A program made the translations under genes and the position numbers. DNA of 64,000 nucleotides from Phallus indusiatus (Eukaryota > Basidiomycota > Agaricomycetes > Phallales > Phallaceae), in NCBI GenBank assembly GCA_027605045.1, contig JAQFWX010000020.1, forward strand, positions 729,653 through 793,652, written 5' to 3'. This document shows, in pieces, positions 36,496 through 49,198 of this stretch. The notes beneath the pieces were generated by a model that was given only the letters and a program-made list of their open reading frames with translations, searched no databases and had not been told where the DNA came from. Each line of letters starts with the position of its first letter. The stretch's first letter is position 1.

Positions 36496-37672
36496 CTAAG
36501 GGGGTGTCCCTTGAGCAAGTGATTGGATTCTATGATACATTTCCGGCCGTGCCTTGATCAACCTACTAGCCCAAACACAGCCTTCTCTGCCACGCATGTG
36601 ATGTACAAGCCAAAGAATAAAGACTTGTAAATCGTCTGGACCAACTATAAACAACAAGTGTGAACGATATGAAATGGAGCAAAGAGAGACAAAAAGAAAT
36701 AGCCCTTACCGTAATACAAGTCTGAATTATGGGTATGAAAGTTCAAGGACTGTGTTTGGAACATGAAACTGGAAAGCTTTCGGATGACATGATCCAGCTC
36801 CATACGACAGCGTTGATAACTAGGCATGCAGAGGATACGTTCAAAATCAAACAAGGTGATGAGACGCCCTTGTAAGACAACGGCTTCTTCTAAAGTAATA
36901 GTAGTGAATGGGGTATTTGCACGAAGGACGCTAGAGAAACCAATAACGGTTAACGTTTGTATTTCGAGGAAAATAAATTAAAATTTACTTACATCATATC
37001 TCCAACCCTGAGTACGCAGCAGGCTCGCTCGTCTTGTCCAAAATCAAATATCAATAGCTGAGCACCAGCTAGAATGCGGATCCAGGTGGGAAGCGGGTAC
37101 CCGACCAAGTTAACATAGCGGTCGGGTGGCATGCTATGAAGGACATTGCCCTGGCTATCTAGTCCGACCTGTGACGAGATATCAATCTTCCTGTTGTTGA
37201 AATTAGAACAGTTTAATAAGAAATGAGATATATGGGACGTACGACAGTCGTGTAGGGGAGGAACATTGCAAAGCAACTTGTACACGACTGTCGAGTCGGA
37301 CGTCCGTCGGACAAGAAAGCCATTGACAAAACGAGCTAGGGTATTTACGATCGCCTCTATTATCTGAAAGAGAGCGTAAAAAAAAAGAAGCAAAGAAATA
37401 ATGAACTTGGTCTTACATTGGATGCTGATAGGCTGAACTAAGCCGACGCCTAACGTCCTCAGGATTGCAGGAATTGAAGGGTCTTGGTTAATGCGGGGTG
37501 GTGTGAAGTGAATATTGGAAAGGGTGAAAATTTCACGTTGTTGTGGTATGGAAAGAGCATCGAAACCAGCCGTGGAATTGACGTGCAACTGAGGATGTAA
37601 GGCAGAGGGCGGCTCGTCTTTGGACACACTCAGCGTTGAGAGGAGAGTAGCAAGCTCTTGGTAATCAAACTA
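36496..37672 (-). CDS. JmjC-like protein, copy C, iron ligands lost
   Basis: Exon blocks in order: ELATLLSTLSVSKDEPPSAL and FDALSIPQQREIFTLSNIHF (37672-37430), matching SVEEQRKLWRQGNIHIF of copy B; a Cys/Ser-rich block; RILAGAQLLIFDFG with RVGDMM (about 37190-36995); LRANTPFTTITLEEAVVLQG (about 36935-36875), matching MRANTNHRVVTLEESVTMGG; and a terminal exon ending at 36496. In the JmjC core the HxD pair is replaced (the segment reads NLVGYPLPTW where A and B have HIDAGKFHTW), and the distal His is Phe (NTPF for NTNH). The N-terminal half present in A and B is missing. The frame stays open across most blocks, so it may be a catalytically dead protein rather than a simple pseudogene. Confidence 0.55.
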
Positions 37673-37737
37673 TTAAAGAACAAGCAGTGAAAAAGAAAGA
37701 AAAATCAATGAATATATATATATACTGAGAGCTTAGA

Positions 37738-39371
37738 GAAAAACAGGAGCACCCTACCGGATCTCACGTCTCATCAATCACTCCTGTCGCTGGACCCTCC
37801 AAACAAAAATCCAAGGCTTCTGCATTACCACCACCTCCTCCCCGTCCTCCTCCACCACCACCACCACCACCATTGTCATCACCATCCTTACCCGCGCCAC
37901 CTCTGTCTGCAGTCTCCGAGCCATTAACGGATTGGTCAATCTCACCTGCCAGACCCTCACGCAAGCGGCTCGCGTTGCCTTCATCTCACGCCCCCTCCAA
38001 GGATCACATTTCCACTGTCAGTACTCCCAAAGGCTGCGGAAAGCATAATCTAGACAACCATTTGGATGATGCTAACAATGAGCGTTTGGCACGTAAGCGA
38101 CGGACAATCGAGCGCGTAGAATCTTTCTGTACAGAATTTGCATGTCGACCTGGGCCTGTCGCACCACTGACCGTCCCAGTATTGAAAAATAGCGCGGTAA
38201 GTTCTTTATATTGAAAACTTGAAACTTTTTTTTTTTTGTCTGAATCTTCCTTTCTTTAAAAAACCAGATGGGATTTGAAACTTGGGAGTTAGACAAGATA
38301 TGGGGCACTGGTGTTCACAAAACCGACTCACATCGGTTCGTATGGAAGGCGTACATATTTTCTATATCATGGAATCCTAATGCGGTCTGTCTTTCTGTTT
38401 CAAATCGGTTGGGTTTTTTTTTTATTAATTTATTTAAGTATGTTGTTTAATATATACAGAACTTGTCTGTTAAATTGATCATTTCTTGTTTACTATAACC
38501 AGATAATAATCCCTGTCAAGATATCCAAATTTCTCTCTCTGATTTCTTAGCTAGTTCCTCTGTCGACAGACAGGACTGTCGGATAGAATTACTGGCCGGC
38601 AGTGCTGTCCCTCCCTTCTGTCTAAGGGTTTTTTTTTTTTTTTGGTTTCTATTGAGTTAATATTACATTATTAATACCGATTTTCTTTTTTAGTAACATG
38701 GATGTCTCGAGGCAGATCGGCCGTCCATCGCCTATCACTGTGGTGTATAGTAGTCCTCCGGACATTTATTCGCCTGATGGTCAAAGTTGCGCCTGGCCTG
38801 TGTGGGTTCAGGTTATTTTGGGAGTTCAGCTCTGGACCATTGTCCAGGAGGACGGGTTATCATATTCTCGCCTCCTGCAATCTGGGGATCTTCTGTAAGC
38901 GTAAAAATTTCATGTTTTCTTAATTGCCCTGATAAGTTTACATTTATGTAGCTACGTTCACGCTGGAGCAAGCCTCAAGAGTTTGACTCTTGTGGAGTCA
39001 CTAGCCCTTCATAGTTATCTCGTTCCGTTATTTGATTTTCAACGAATATTTCGCTATGGTTCCCGGACGCCACACAAAGCTCTAGTTCTTAATGAGCTTC
39101 TCCCTTCCCTCGGCCGTCTGGTTTACGACACTCTTCGATGCACGAATCAAGATCCCCTCCGTGCTTCAGTTTACCACAGTAAGTCGTATTTTTTTTTTAG
39201 TCATTCATTTCTTTCTAACTCGACAAAGTCTCTCAACATGATCTCTGTTCTTTACTGTTGTGGTTGCTAGTCAGGTGTAATGATGCTGAAACCCGGGAGC
39301 TGGTTAGCGGTATTGTCAGCAGTAAACCGCACTTGATTTCTTCACTGAGAGACATTGCACATTCGTTATAA
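37738..39371 (+). CDS. JmjC-like protein, copy D, iron ligands lost
   Basis: On the plus strand, head-to-head with copy C. It opens in a proline-rich stretch (about 37800-37920, with a run of nine prolines), then a basic block (RLARKRRTIERVE) and a GTAAGT donor after VLKNSA. Later exons encode FLASSSVDRQDCRIELLAG, matching the VDQLDCNVLDI region of copy A; SSPPDIYSPDGQ then WPVWVQVILGVQLW (38700-38895), matching ATPPARTDIHID...HTWVNP; and SLTLVESLALHSYLVPLFDF (38955-39050). The terminal exon ends at 39371. The HxD iron ligands align with D and Q, and the distal His is lost. C and D share LFDF(E/Q)R(I)(L/F), absent from A and B, so they are closer to each other. The start codon was not identified. 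Confidence 0.5.
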
Positions 39372-39753
39372 AGCTAGCTTTCCAAGTTTGTGACTTTTCC
39401 TCAATACTCGGTGCTTTTCATCAAGTTCATTATTCTTCCCTGTGTAATCATTCGTTAGATTCCTTTTCGTTTTAATAAGCAAGTTCATGGAATTGACTTG
39501 TGGCATTCAGACATGTATTTCTTGAAGCCCATAAAAAAAGCTTTCTAAAATAAAAGGCGTCAATATAGTCTTACCCTCTAACTTAACCTGCGCACTCGCA
39601 TTCCATACCATGTTCATCAATAACAGCTAAACCTATCGTGTTTACTATTGTCGTTCATTTTTTAGACAACTCTTATTATTATGATTTAGTACATTTTATC
39701 AAATTTAAAGCGGGAAGGTATACGCGTATCATCCTAAAACAAAATACTCGTAG
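39372..39753. other. Short intergenic spacer
   Basis: AT-rich DNA between the convergent ends of copies D and B; nothing recognisable. Confidence 0.4.
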
Positions 39754-42700
39754 TTACTTGTGTCGAGTTTTCATACCGGCCGGTAACTGACCAACCAGTT
39801 TTAGACACTGAAGCTCGTTGAAACGATCTAGAAATTGAGATTTTCTCCGTAAAAAATACAATCCCAGTTGTCCGGATAATTCTCTCAGTTTGATGGTTTC
39901 TTTTGAGGGTGCTGTAGTATCTTTTCGGCCGTTCGCCAGACGAGGAATGAATTTCTCCGGATATATCAACATGAATGCCAGTGCGGCAAACATCTCATCC
40001 TCTTGCTCTTCTGGAACTAGGTAGACAATTTGTTAGAACACATTAACTACTCCCCATAAAAAGAGGGGGGAAAAAAAAAATCACCACAAAAACGATCCTT
40101 TTGCTCTTGTGACAACAGTATCCCTTCTTGCTTTATAGTCTCTTCGACTTTTCTCAAAAACACTCCAAAACGATATATCATGCCCTCTGATTTTGGATGG
40201 GACGTATTGGTGACGTTGTGTCCCCAAAAGTGTTCTCTAAGCCCCGCAATCAATGTTCTATAAACATTGTCCATTGAGTAAAAATGGCCACCCATGGTGA
40301 CGCTTTCTTCAAGCGTCACTACGCGATGGTTTGTATTGGCGCGCATTAAACTATAGTAAAAAAAAAAACATGGTTATAACCCCACTTTGCACTTGTTAAA
40401 ATTAAATGGAATGACATGATCACTTACAGTACGTCTCCGGGGTTTAAAATCATACCGTGCCATTTACCCGCTCGATCGTCCAGTTTAGGCGTGTCCACCT
40501 CCTCTACCTCGGGCAGCGGTTCCTGGACCATCCACAGCTTTTTTCCGCTTAAAGGATTCACCCATGTATGGAACTTTCCCGCGTCAATATGAATGTCCGT
40601 TCGCGAGGGAGGTGTGGCGAACAAACACCACTGCAGCGAGTTGTGCGGCATTTCTACAGGTGCCGCTATCGCATGCAACTCGTTGTTCATGGACAAGTTT
40701 CTGTATTCGAATCATTAGTATATATTCCTTTTGTTTTAGAAACTTTACCTTAAGCAATCGGGCTGTGAATATCCTGTAGCCCATGGAAGCGGTATATCGA
40801 GTACGTTACAGTCCAATCTGTCCTTTTCGGGTGTAGATAGCAATTTGGACAGTGTGCTATGCCGTATTCCAGTCATTGGGTTTAGGAAAGAAGTGCACCG
40901 TTGGTTTTCTAAAACCAACCCAAGTTAATACAAACGTATTGCAAACTTGTCTCCTTTGCTTACCGTAAGCACTTCGCGATTCAAACATATTCACGCCAAG
41001 CTTGTTTAGCAACTCGAAACTCGATGCTGGAGCTGCATTGCTTGATCTTTCCGATTCCTCCAGGAATATATGAATATTCCCCTGCCTCCATAATTTCCTT
41101 TGTTCTTCAACCGAAAGAGCCATAAAATTCTTCCGCGAAATTGTATGGCAAAATGGCACGGCCTTCGGGGGTGTATCGCCTGTCAATCCACCCATGTCGA
41201 GCCAATTGGCAAGTTCTTCAAATTTATACTAATAGTGTTCAAATTAGTTCCATAGTAATTTGAGCAAAAGTATCAGAGTGAAGACCTACCGAATGGTTAG
41301 TGAATGGGACGTTGATGGTCTGCTTATTATATTCTATTCCTTCTTCATCCTCGTTCACAGGCACCCATACCGAAATTGGGTGCTCCGTTACTGTGGTCTT
41401 TGAACCATTCTAAAAGAAGAACAAGAAAGAATTATTGAGTAAAAATAATAATCATTTTATTTGTACAGGAACTCACTTTTTTCGGGCCTTCTCCCAATGG
41501 CCTGGTTTCGGGATACGATTCCTCCAAGGTCAAGTCTATAATCTCTAATGCCGATGTTATTATCTCTTTTTCTTTAGCGTTCAATGACTTTGGAGGTTTC
41601 GAAATAAAATTGTTGACTGTTTTGTGCGCTTTTTCGTCCTCTTCTGATGATTCCTCTTCTGATGATTCCTCGTCGTCATTGTCGTCGTCGTCGTCGTCGT
41701 CGTCCTCTTGCTGCTTCTTCTTCTTCTTCTTCGCTTCTTCTTCCTCTTTCTTCTTCTTCGCTTTCTCCGCCTCTTTCTTCTTCTTAGCTTCCTCCGCCTC
41801 TTTCTTCTTCTTCGCTTTCTCCTCTTCTTTCTTCTTCTTCGCTTTCTCCTCTTCTTTCTTCTTCTTAGCTTCCTCCGCCTCTTTCTTCTTCTTCGCTTTC
41901 TCCTCTTCTTTCTTCTTCTGCGCTTCCTCCTCTTCTTTCTTCTTCTGCGCTTCCTCCTCAGTGTCCCCTTCCTGCCCGTCATTCGTCATTGCATTGTCGT
42001 TTGTGATTGCATTGTCGTCGACGTCCATGTCATTGGGATTGGGATCAGGATCAGGATCAGGATTGGGATTGGGGTCGGGGTTGGGGTCAGGAATGGGATC
42101 GGGATTGGGATTGGGGTCAGGATTGGGATTGGGATTGGGGTCAGGAATGGGATTGGGATTGGGATTGGGATTGGGGTCAGGATTGGGGTTGGGATCAGGG
42201 TCCGGATTGGTATCGGGATTAGCGTTGGGATTGGGATTGACATTCAAGTCATCGTTTTGACCACTATTGACATCGACATTCCCGATCAATTTCAATTTGG
42301 TTGTAAATATTGCGTCTGCAGTCATGTATAAGTTGCTCTTCGCAATACGATCACTGGTTCCGCCCTTGTTGTTAGTGTTTATATTTTCATCTACATTGCC
42401 CGCGTGGAGTCCCTTTTTCCCAGACTGTGTCGATGCAGATGCTCTTGACCCAGTATCCGTCATGGTTTCATCTTCTGAACCACTGGCGACGTCTAAACCG
42501 TCTTCACTGAAGCAAAGCCTTTTCTTTTTAGATGCACGTCCATCTTCACATGCATCCCGTATACGTTTCAAGTGGTCTTTCTTTGCCATACGCCCTTCTG
42601 CAGACGTATACACAAGGCCAGGTGGTTTTAAGGGTGGCTAATAAATTATGTTAATTTTACCAGTAACACGAGCAACCAAAACGCCGAAAGAAAGAAGAAA

Positions 42701-44109
42701 AACAACCCCTAAACTTACCAGTGTGTATACCTCAAATCCTGGTACTACGCTTTGGAAGACTGTGGCATTGACCATCCTATTATTATAGGTGCCCTCGTCA
42801 CCTATACTTAAACCTATATCGAGATCCCGTATGAACGCTGAGAAATCTGACGATTCCTCCAAGAACCGATTGCTCATAATGTTCTGCGAAATCCCCTTCA
42901 TTTCCCCCGACTGTGCAGAAGTCCAAATTTTTACGAGGTACTTTGTCACTGCTCTTTCTATCAGTGATATAGTCTCTGATGCCTGAGAAAGTGGCATGGC
43001 AGTACTCTAAATCATAAATAATATATCAGTTTTTTTTTCTCTTGAAAAACACATTCCTTCCAACCATGCTTTCTCACCTTAAGGAGCGTCACATAAGACG
43101 TGTCCTTATCAATCCCAGGAAATTTTGGCGAAAACATAAATGCCACTGTGTATAACCACATGCAGAAATAGTTTTTCTTGACTTCAAAATTGAACTTTTC
43201 CATGCTGTTCACAATCGAGTCCAAAAAACACGATCGTATTTTGCTTGACACGTCATACGAATCCCTAGGTAAGAGCAATCATAGTTGAAGCGACTGCGAC
43301 ACAACCATTAATCATATACATGAGCACTTACCGTACTTTCTCCAGAAATTCCACAAATGCCTTCCCACTCCCTTCCTATAACGCACAAGCCATTTAGCTT
43401 CCAGCACCCATAATTTATACAAGAAAATACTTACCTCTAATAGAAACAATGTTCCTGTCAACGCGTACAATATCTTGGACATGAACTTGTGTATATCGCC
43501 CAACACATCGTGTGTTGACGCTTGCACCATGGTACGCTCCTCGGCAGAGTTTAGCTGTAATGAACCTGACGATCCCAGTTCCTGCGTTGCGTGCACGCGT
43601 TTTACGATATTGCGCACGTGTTTCACAAAATAATCAAAGTTTTGAAGCGATTGGTTTTCGTGGTACTTTGTTAATGAATGACGACGGCGACAGACGCTTT
43701 GTGAGACTAGCACGCCGTGGGCCCATAACACTTTGTCTATGAATGCACATCGATACAGGCATTCCATTACCGTTTCGACCCATAAAGGGTTGGAATATCC
43801 CGGAAACGATTCGACACTGTTAGACAACGGGGACGAGGAGCTGCCCTGGCACGGATCCTTCAAACCCAGATTATGCGTAACATTATGATCACTCCCGATC
43901 TTGCAAACGCATTTGTCGATGAGGGTTGCAATTTTTTTCAGGAATTTTATGAAGGAATCGTCGAAATAATTCGATAAAGAAGCTTCAGTTAGTCGTTTAA
44001 TTGTGGTTGAACCAGTTTCATTGTCGAGGAATTTCGGCGGGTCCAAAAACAGCGTCGTCCTCCACGGGTAATTGACCCATATTGCCGAATTGAAGAGATG
44101 GCACGTCAT
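39754..44109 (-). CDS. JmjC-domain protein, copy B (iron ligands retained)
   Basis: The first exon is 44109-43435 (MTCHLFNSAIWVNYPWRTTLF), joining in frame to a short exon EGSGKAFVEFLEKVR. The middle has a basic block (SKKKRLCFSEDGLDVASGSE), an Asn-Pro-Asp-rich run and a long Lys/Glu-rich run, then TEHPISVWVPV and MALSVEEQRKLWRQGNIHIF. The JmjC core (40696-40427) reads CLFATPPSRTDIHIDAGKFH with HxD at about 40591-40583, then PGDVL; the next exon has MRANTNHRVV (distal His about 40328) and GGHFYSMDN. The tail ends at 39754. The same layout as copy A confirms that all blocks belong to one gene. A nuclear 2-oxoglutarate/Fe(II) oxygenase or demethylase is inferred; the substrate is unknown. The start could lie up to 60 nt upstream, since that frame is also open. 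Confidence 0.75.
41700..42245 (-). repeat. Low-complexity coding repeats in JmjC copy B
   Basis: At 41700-41960, repeats of a KKK(K)E(E/A)E(E/K)A pattern; at 42030-42240, irregular repeats of NP(D/N/I)P. They occupy the position of the 13-aa repeat in copy A. Repeat units are multiples of three and the frame is kept. The opposite strand also shows long open frames, which I treat as artefacts. Confidence 0.85.
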
Positions 44110-44300
44110 GCTGACTGTCAATTTAACAAAAATGAATTCAAACCTACTTCTCATATCACAAACGCGCACGCGACTTACTGAGCAAAGATCCCTTATTGGA
44201 GTAGTATATATAATATATCACACTGGCAACTTAGAAGACGCAGGACAGTCCAGAACCTGATTACGTAAACACACTGTTGTCCCTTGGCCCTGGGCGTCTA

Positions 44301-44318
44301 CACTCCGTCGACGGAGTG
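44301..44318. repeat. 18-bp perfect palindrome
   Basis: CACTCCGTCGACGGAGTG is fully self-complementary. A related 12-bp palindrome, CTCGTCGACGAG, lies near 44686. Their role is unknown. Confidence 0.6.
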
Positions 44319-44319
44319 C

Positions 44320-47261
44320 TCGCTTAGTTTGGCTTAGCGTGATCAATATGCCTTATGCAATGTTGTCCATGTCAGTCATATCTTTTTCTTCAATGTGTCG
44401 ATACACTCAGAGTCAGACAATCTAGGTGTTGCAGGATATGCATACTGGTGCGAACACAAATCATTAATAACACATCCAACGTATATATCGCAACTGTTCT
44501 TGGACAGGTATATTCACTTATTCTCTTCAGTTATAAACGAAACTATGATTAAGCATTATATAACCGTGTGTATACATTAGCATAAAAAAAACCTGTAAGT
44601 ATCAGCGCGCATCCCACCCATCATAGAGTTCTAGAAAACACTCGAGGTTTATGATGGAGTAGCCGTCACGCTTGCAAACCACGCTCGTCGACGAGTTTTA
44701 CTTGTAGGGTTCTATAGCAAAATAACTTTCAATACAGTTGTTAGGGCGTAGATGAGTTCAATATTAACTCGTTATGTGATCGTCCTGCAAACATATTGTC
44801 AGTAATGGCGGTTTCACGAGATCTACTTCTTCTCTGTAATATCCTGAGTCATCGTCATCTTTGCCAGCAAGTACACCTAAAAACTTTGTTGGGAAGATCT
44901 GAACGGCGCGTTGAATCAGACTGCCAAAGGACCCTGGTGTGTTTATGTCCTTTGCTACCGCCCTTGTCTTTTAATTCTTGAACCATCTGCCTAGAGTCCT
45001 CAGAACGTCTCTGTTCTATTGTCCTATGACATTCTCACTGTTCAACCATCCACCACAGGCACATTGTCTGCTGTTTGTCTCATCGTCTCTGTACCATCTC
45101 AAGTAACTTTCTGAACCGACCCTTGTTCCTCCTGCTATTCCGGTAGACTTGGAAGCCACGATTGCTGTTTGATACATCTTGAGTTCAAAAAAAGATTCAA
45201 AAGGAATCGGGTCAGCCATAACATACGTCTCAAGGCTGTTTAAAAAACTTCCTGTTATTCATTCGGCCAGTGAGTCAAATGAGAATATATAAGGAAATGT
45301 ACTTGTTGTATAGATTAGACACGTATTTATAGTAGCAGTACTACCTGTCATTCAGCGAGCCACAATTGTGTCGATCAAGTATCAGGAAGATAAATCACGA
45401 GGGAGTGTATTGATTAGATGATATCAGATGGACACCAATGTCTTTTACAGTTGTTATGTAAGCTTGTAGTAACCCTAGTAACCAATATTCCAAAGATTTT
45501 AGAAATGCTAAGAGTCGATAAGGAACATTAGAGAGGCACAAGCTGACATGAGAGCAGCATCTAAAAGTTCGAATACGAAGAAGCAATCATAGTCCTCCTA
45601 ACAGCTCAGATTATACATAGTCCTATCTATCATATTTTCTAGCTTATTCCAATCATTTTGTCGTTGTTGATCATTGCTCTGGTCTTTTCAGGATGAAAAT
45701 ATGCATGGGACGGTGGACATGACATGTGACCACCAGATGACGTTGCAGAAATTGCAAACAGTGTCAATGCTCATGGTCTTACAAATATTTCTTGCTATGA
45801 ACGTTTCCGGATAAATCACGGAGTCAGTAACATAGGTTGGATGGTTGTGACTTTAAGGATATCACACAAATTTAGCTTGTTGTTCACACTTCTAGTTGAA
45901 AAATCGTTATCTATTATCAGCATAACAGGGTAGGCTATCCCACACGAATTGGGTATCAAACGATGTATCTAGAATCAAAGCGATCAGCCTAGGTTTCGGT
46001 GAACTCCAAGAGTTATGTTATTCAAAAGCGTATTATAGAAGAGTGTCGCTTGGACCTACGGTTCCAGGAACGGCATCAAAAGCTTTGTTTATCTTTTGAA
46101 AAAGTCAGCTGCGAAGCTTGATTCCAATCGCAAGACGCGATACCAGGAATTCTGAAACAGTATCAGAAGGAGATTCCTCTTATACAAGTGCTGAGACCAT
46201 GTACGAATCAACCTGTCTGACCAAGTTATGTGCCCATTTCCTTGCAGTATGAGGTTCATTAGACTCGACTATTCGCTTTTACTCTGTGTCGCAGTTCCTT
46301 GGATAAGCGTTCTTGGCTCAATCATAAAGAGTACAGAGAATCATGCACACCTTATGACGTGAAAGATGAAATCAAGCCGAATCCTAAATGCCGAGCTAAT
46401 TGTTATGATAGAGAAGGTGCTGGGAAGGATTTCCTGTAGAAGATACGTGTCGTTGAAGTGCCAATCAATAAAATTATGCTTATGCAGAGCCCCTGGGGGT
46501 GAATTAAGGCGGAAAAGTGTGCTGGAAAGAGACTTCGCGGTTTTGGTAGGATCAGAGCCAGTATCACATTAGCAAGGGACTGACTGATGGTACCCCAATA
46601 ACGATTACGTGTGGAAAGGATGTGATAGGGATGTTATCAAATGTGTCCAGAAAGCTTGACATGTCGAAACAGCGACGGAAGGATGAACTGGATGTGCAAG
46701 ACAAGAGCGATGACCTGCACACATCAAGAAAGAAAGGACAGGTCCGAGCAATTTCGTCTAGAGAACGGGACTGCTAACTTCTTCAGGATAGAAGAGATGT
46801 TGAGGAAGAATTTGCGTGAAAGAAACGCACCGTCAAAGTGTCTAGGAGAAAGAACAACTGAACATGGTGGCAAGCTTGACATCAGAATTATGCAGAAACA
46901 AAGAGGTGTGTCAGAAAGGATCCCTATATTCAATAAATCAGAGTGTAAAGAACAAGCAACGGACGGATTACCAATCTGTTGGATATTTGAGTTTAACAGA
47001 TCATTAGTGCCTTAGTTTGAAAGCGCAAGTCTTGAAAGGAAGACAGCAATAACTTTGACCTGAAGATGTGTGCAAAACATTTTTGTTGTTCCAAAGAGAG
47101 AAACGGAAACAGCATTGAAAAGAATGTTCAACATGGACAGAAGGATCATTTTACAATTCAGAAACCTTAACTCTGAGCGACTGGGCGTCATGTCCAATGA
47201 TGGAATTGGCGCTGGCGCTCAACACTTTTTTTTAGCCTCTGACTGCTGCTTTTTTATCAAG
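44320..47261. other. Gene-poor stretch
   Basis: No supportable gene. Frames at 46366-46572 and 46641-47015 (plus) are purine-rich (ERKDRSEQFRLENG...) without known motifs or splice support. Confidence 0.45.
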
Positions 47262-48826
47262 ATGTCTCCTGACAAGAAATCCATCCCCAAAAAAAAACAT
47301 GGAGTGTGCGTATCTATATAGAAACATTATTCTTTCCGTTAAAAAACATGAAGTCGTTCATTTCAAAAGCAAGATTATAAGAATGCCGATGGCCTTGGTG
47401 CATTAGCCCGGAAAAAACTTAAAGAAGCATTCGAGAATCCTGGTGAGTTGTTCATCTATCGTTTTCAGCAACTAATAACAGTACCCCAGTTGTCTTTGAG
47501 CATTTTTCCGTTGATGAAAACATTACCAACTTGCTTCAAAGAAAACAGCCTAGCGCCGTCACTAACCTCCAGTACATGTTGACTTGGGATGGATCTGAAC
47601 CGAAGGTTGCTGTTGACCGGAATGGAATCCCTATCATAGTCTATCTTCCGGAATTATTCAGTGAAATGAACAACGTGGGTGATCATCATAGTTATCCGTG
47701 GATAGTGTACCTCAATCAATCAATTAAATCCACTACAGGCCCATGTTTGTGATACTATGATCAGATTTCACGGAAACAATGCATCACTTGTTGAACCCAA
47801 AGCATCAGGTGCCAATGCACGTAACAAACTCTCAAATTTTCAACAAAACCCTACAGATTCTGGCAATTCAATGATTGGTGTTGTTGAAATGGGTATTTTA
47901 GTAGAGCAAGGTCAAAGTGTGAGTTACATGGAACGTTGAAAAGGTTATTTTATTTGACATTTTTCATTCAAGCATCAGGAGCCTCGTGCATCTGCAGCGC
48001 ATTTTGCAAATACAGTGACTTCAGTGGCAGAGCGCACTTCTCTCAATCAGTGCTTCAACTTTTGTCGCCACGTGGAAAACATTGTGCTGAGTTATACCGA
48101 TCCAGAGTGGTACAGCGCTTTAATGTCCATCCGCGGAGGTTTATTTGAGTCAAACACCGCAAATCAAATGGTCCACGGTATTGACCCATCCCACTGGCCA
48201 GCACACACAATTACGTGGGATAGACATATTGATTGTCACTTTGATACCAAAGATCATCCGCGTGGATGGTCTTCACTGTCGGTATATGGTGACTTTAATA
48301 TTGGCGGGTATCTCGGTATTCCCACTTTGGGTTTACGAATTCGGTTCAGACCGAAGGACCTGGTGCATATTCGTGGCACTATGCTGAAGCATGAAATTAC
48401 CGAATTTAGAGGTGGTCACCGTTTTGCTCATACATCTTATTTTCCGTTCTCCATGGAGGGTCATTATGAGCATTTGCTTCATAAGCCTGTTTCATCAATG
48501 CCCTTTGCCAAGGCAGATGAGATCCTTCAGGTGTTGATTGAGCAAACTCACAGAGTCCGTAGGCGGAAATTAGATGCCCTTCTTTCTCTGAAAAGACCAA
48601 GTAAGTGGGGTTTGGAATTGTCTGGTTTTAATTTATCTTGTGTCCAGAGCCCCGTATCTTTCTCTCCCGTGTGGAAATGAAGATGAATAGAAACCAAGAA
48701 ATATTTACAGAACAACAGCGACGTCAAAATCAACATAGAGGCAAAGGGAGGGGTCAGAATGGCAGGGAGAAGCATCAAAAGACGCTTGAAGTCCCTTCAA
48801 AATTTTCTAACATAGGAATATACTGA
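47262..48826 (+). CDS. TET/JBP-like 2-oxoglutarate/Fe(II) dioxygenase
   Basis: Six exons join in frame to 428 aa: 47262-47303, 47370-47442, 47490-47674, 47739-47918, 47973-48600 and 48648-48826. The N-terminal part carries VAVDRNGIPIIVYLPELF, a block I associate with fungal TET/JBP-type proteins. The catalytic core has HFDTKDHPRGWSSLSVYGDF (an HxD iron-binding pair), GGYLGIPTLGLRIRFRPKDL, VHIRGTMLKHEI (distal His) and an Arg in GGHRFAHTSYF that could bind 2-oxoglutarate. The C-terminus is basic and Gln-rich (TEQQRRQNQHRGKGRGQNG). Animal TET proteins oxidise 5-methylcytosine; fungal members form large families, some linked to transposons. The substrate here is inferred. The exon 2 acceptor (CAAAAG) is unusual and may be misplaced. 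It is convergent with the next gene. Confidence 0.68.
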
Positions 48827-49198
48827 CATTTTGGATAAAATTACAAACTTCAACTTTCATTTGTAATCCTGTGCTGTGCTCCAGGAAAATATGGCACCTC
48901 AGTACTTGTACCGTATCTGTCCTCACTCCTGAGGTGCTCTCATCATTATTGTACATGATTTTTGCTTTATATACATATATGAAACAATAAGCTCCACTAT
49001 GAATAATAATGAGGAAAAACGTGTTGTACATGATGTTCAGTAACACAACCCCAGGCTAGTGTTATTATAGCACTTTTGGCATGTTCCCTTTTGTAATCTC
49101 TTGGAGCTACTAAGCTTGAAAAACGGTGTTATAAAGGATTGATGAGTATACAACGGAATCATGTAAAATATGGAACAGTGCTAATGGCGCAAACGTCT

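Noticed and set aside
41610..42331. Long plus-strand frames rich in Ser/Phe/Leu or Gly
   Set aside because: They are the complements of the Lys/Glu and Asn-Pro repeats in JmjC copy B.
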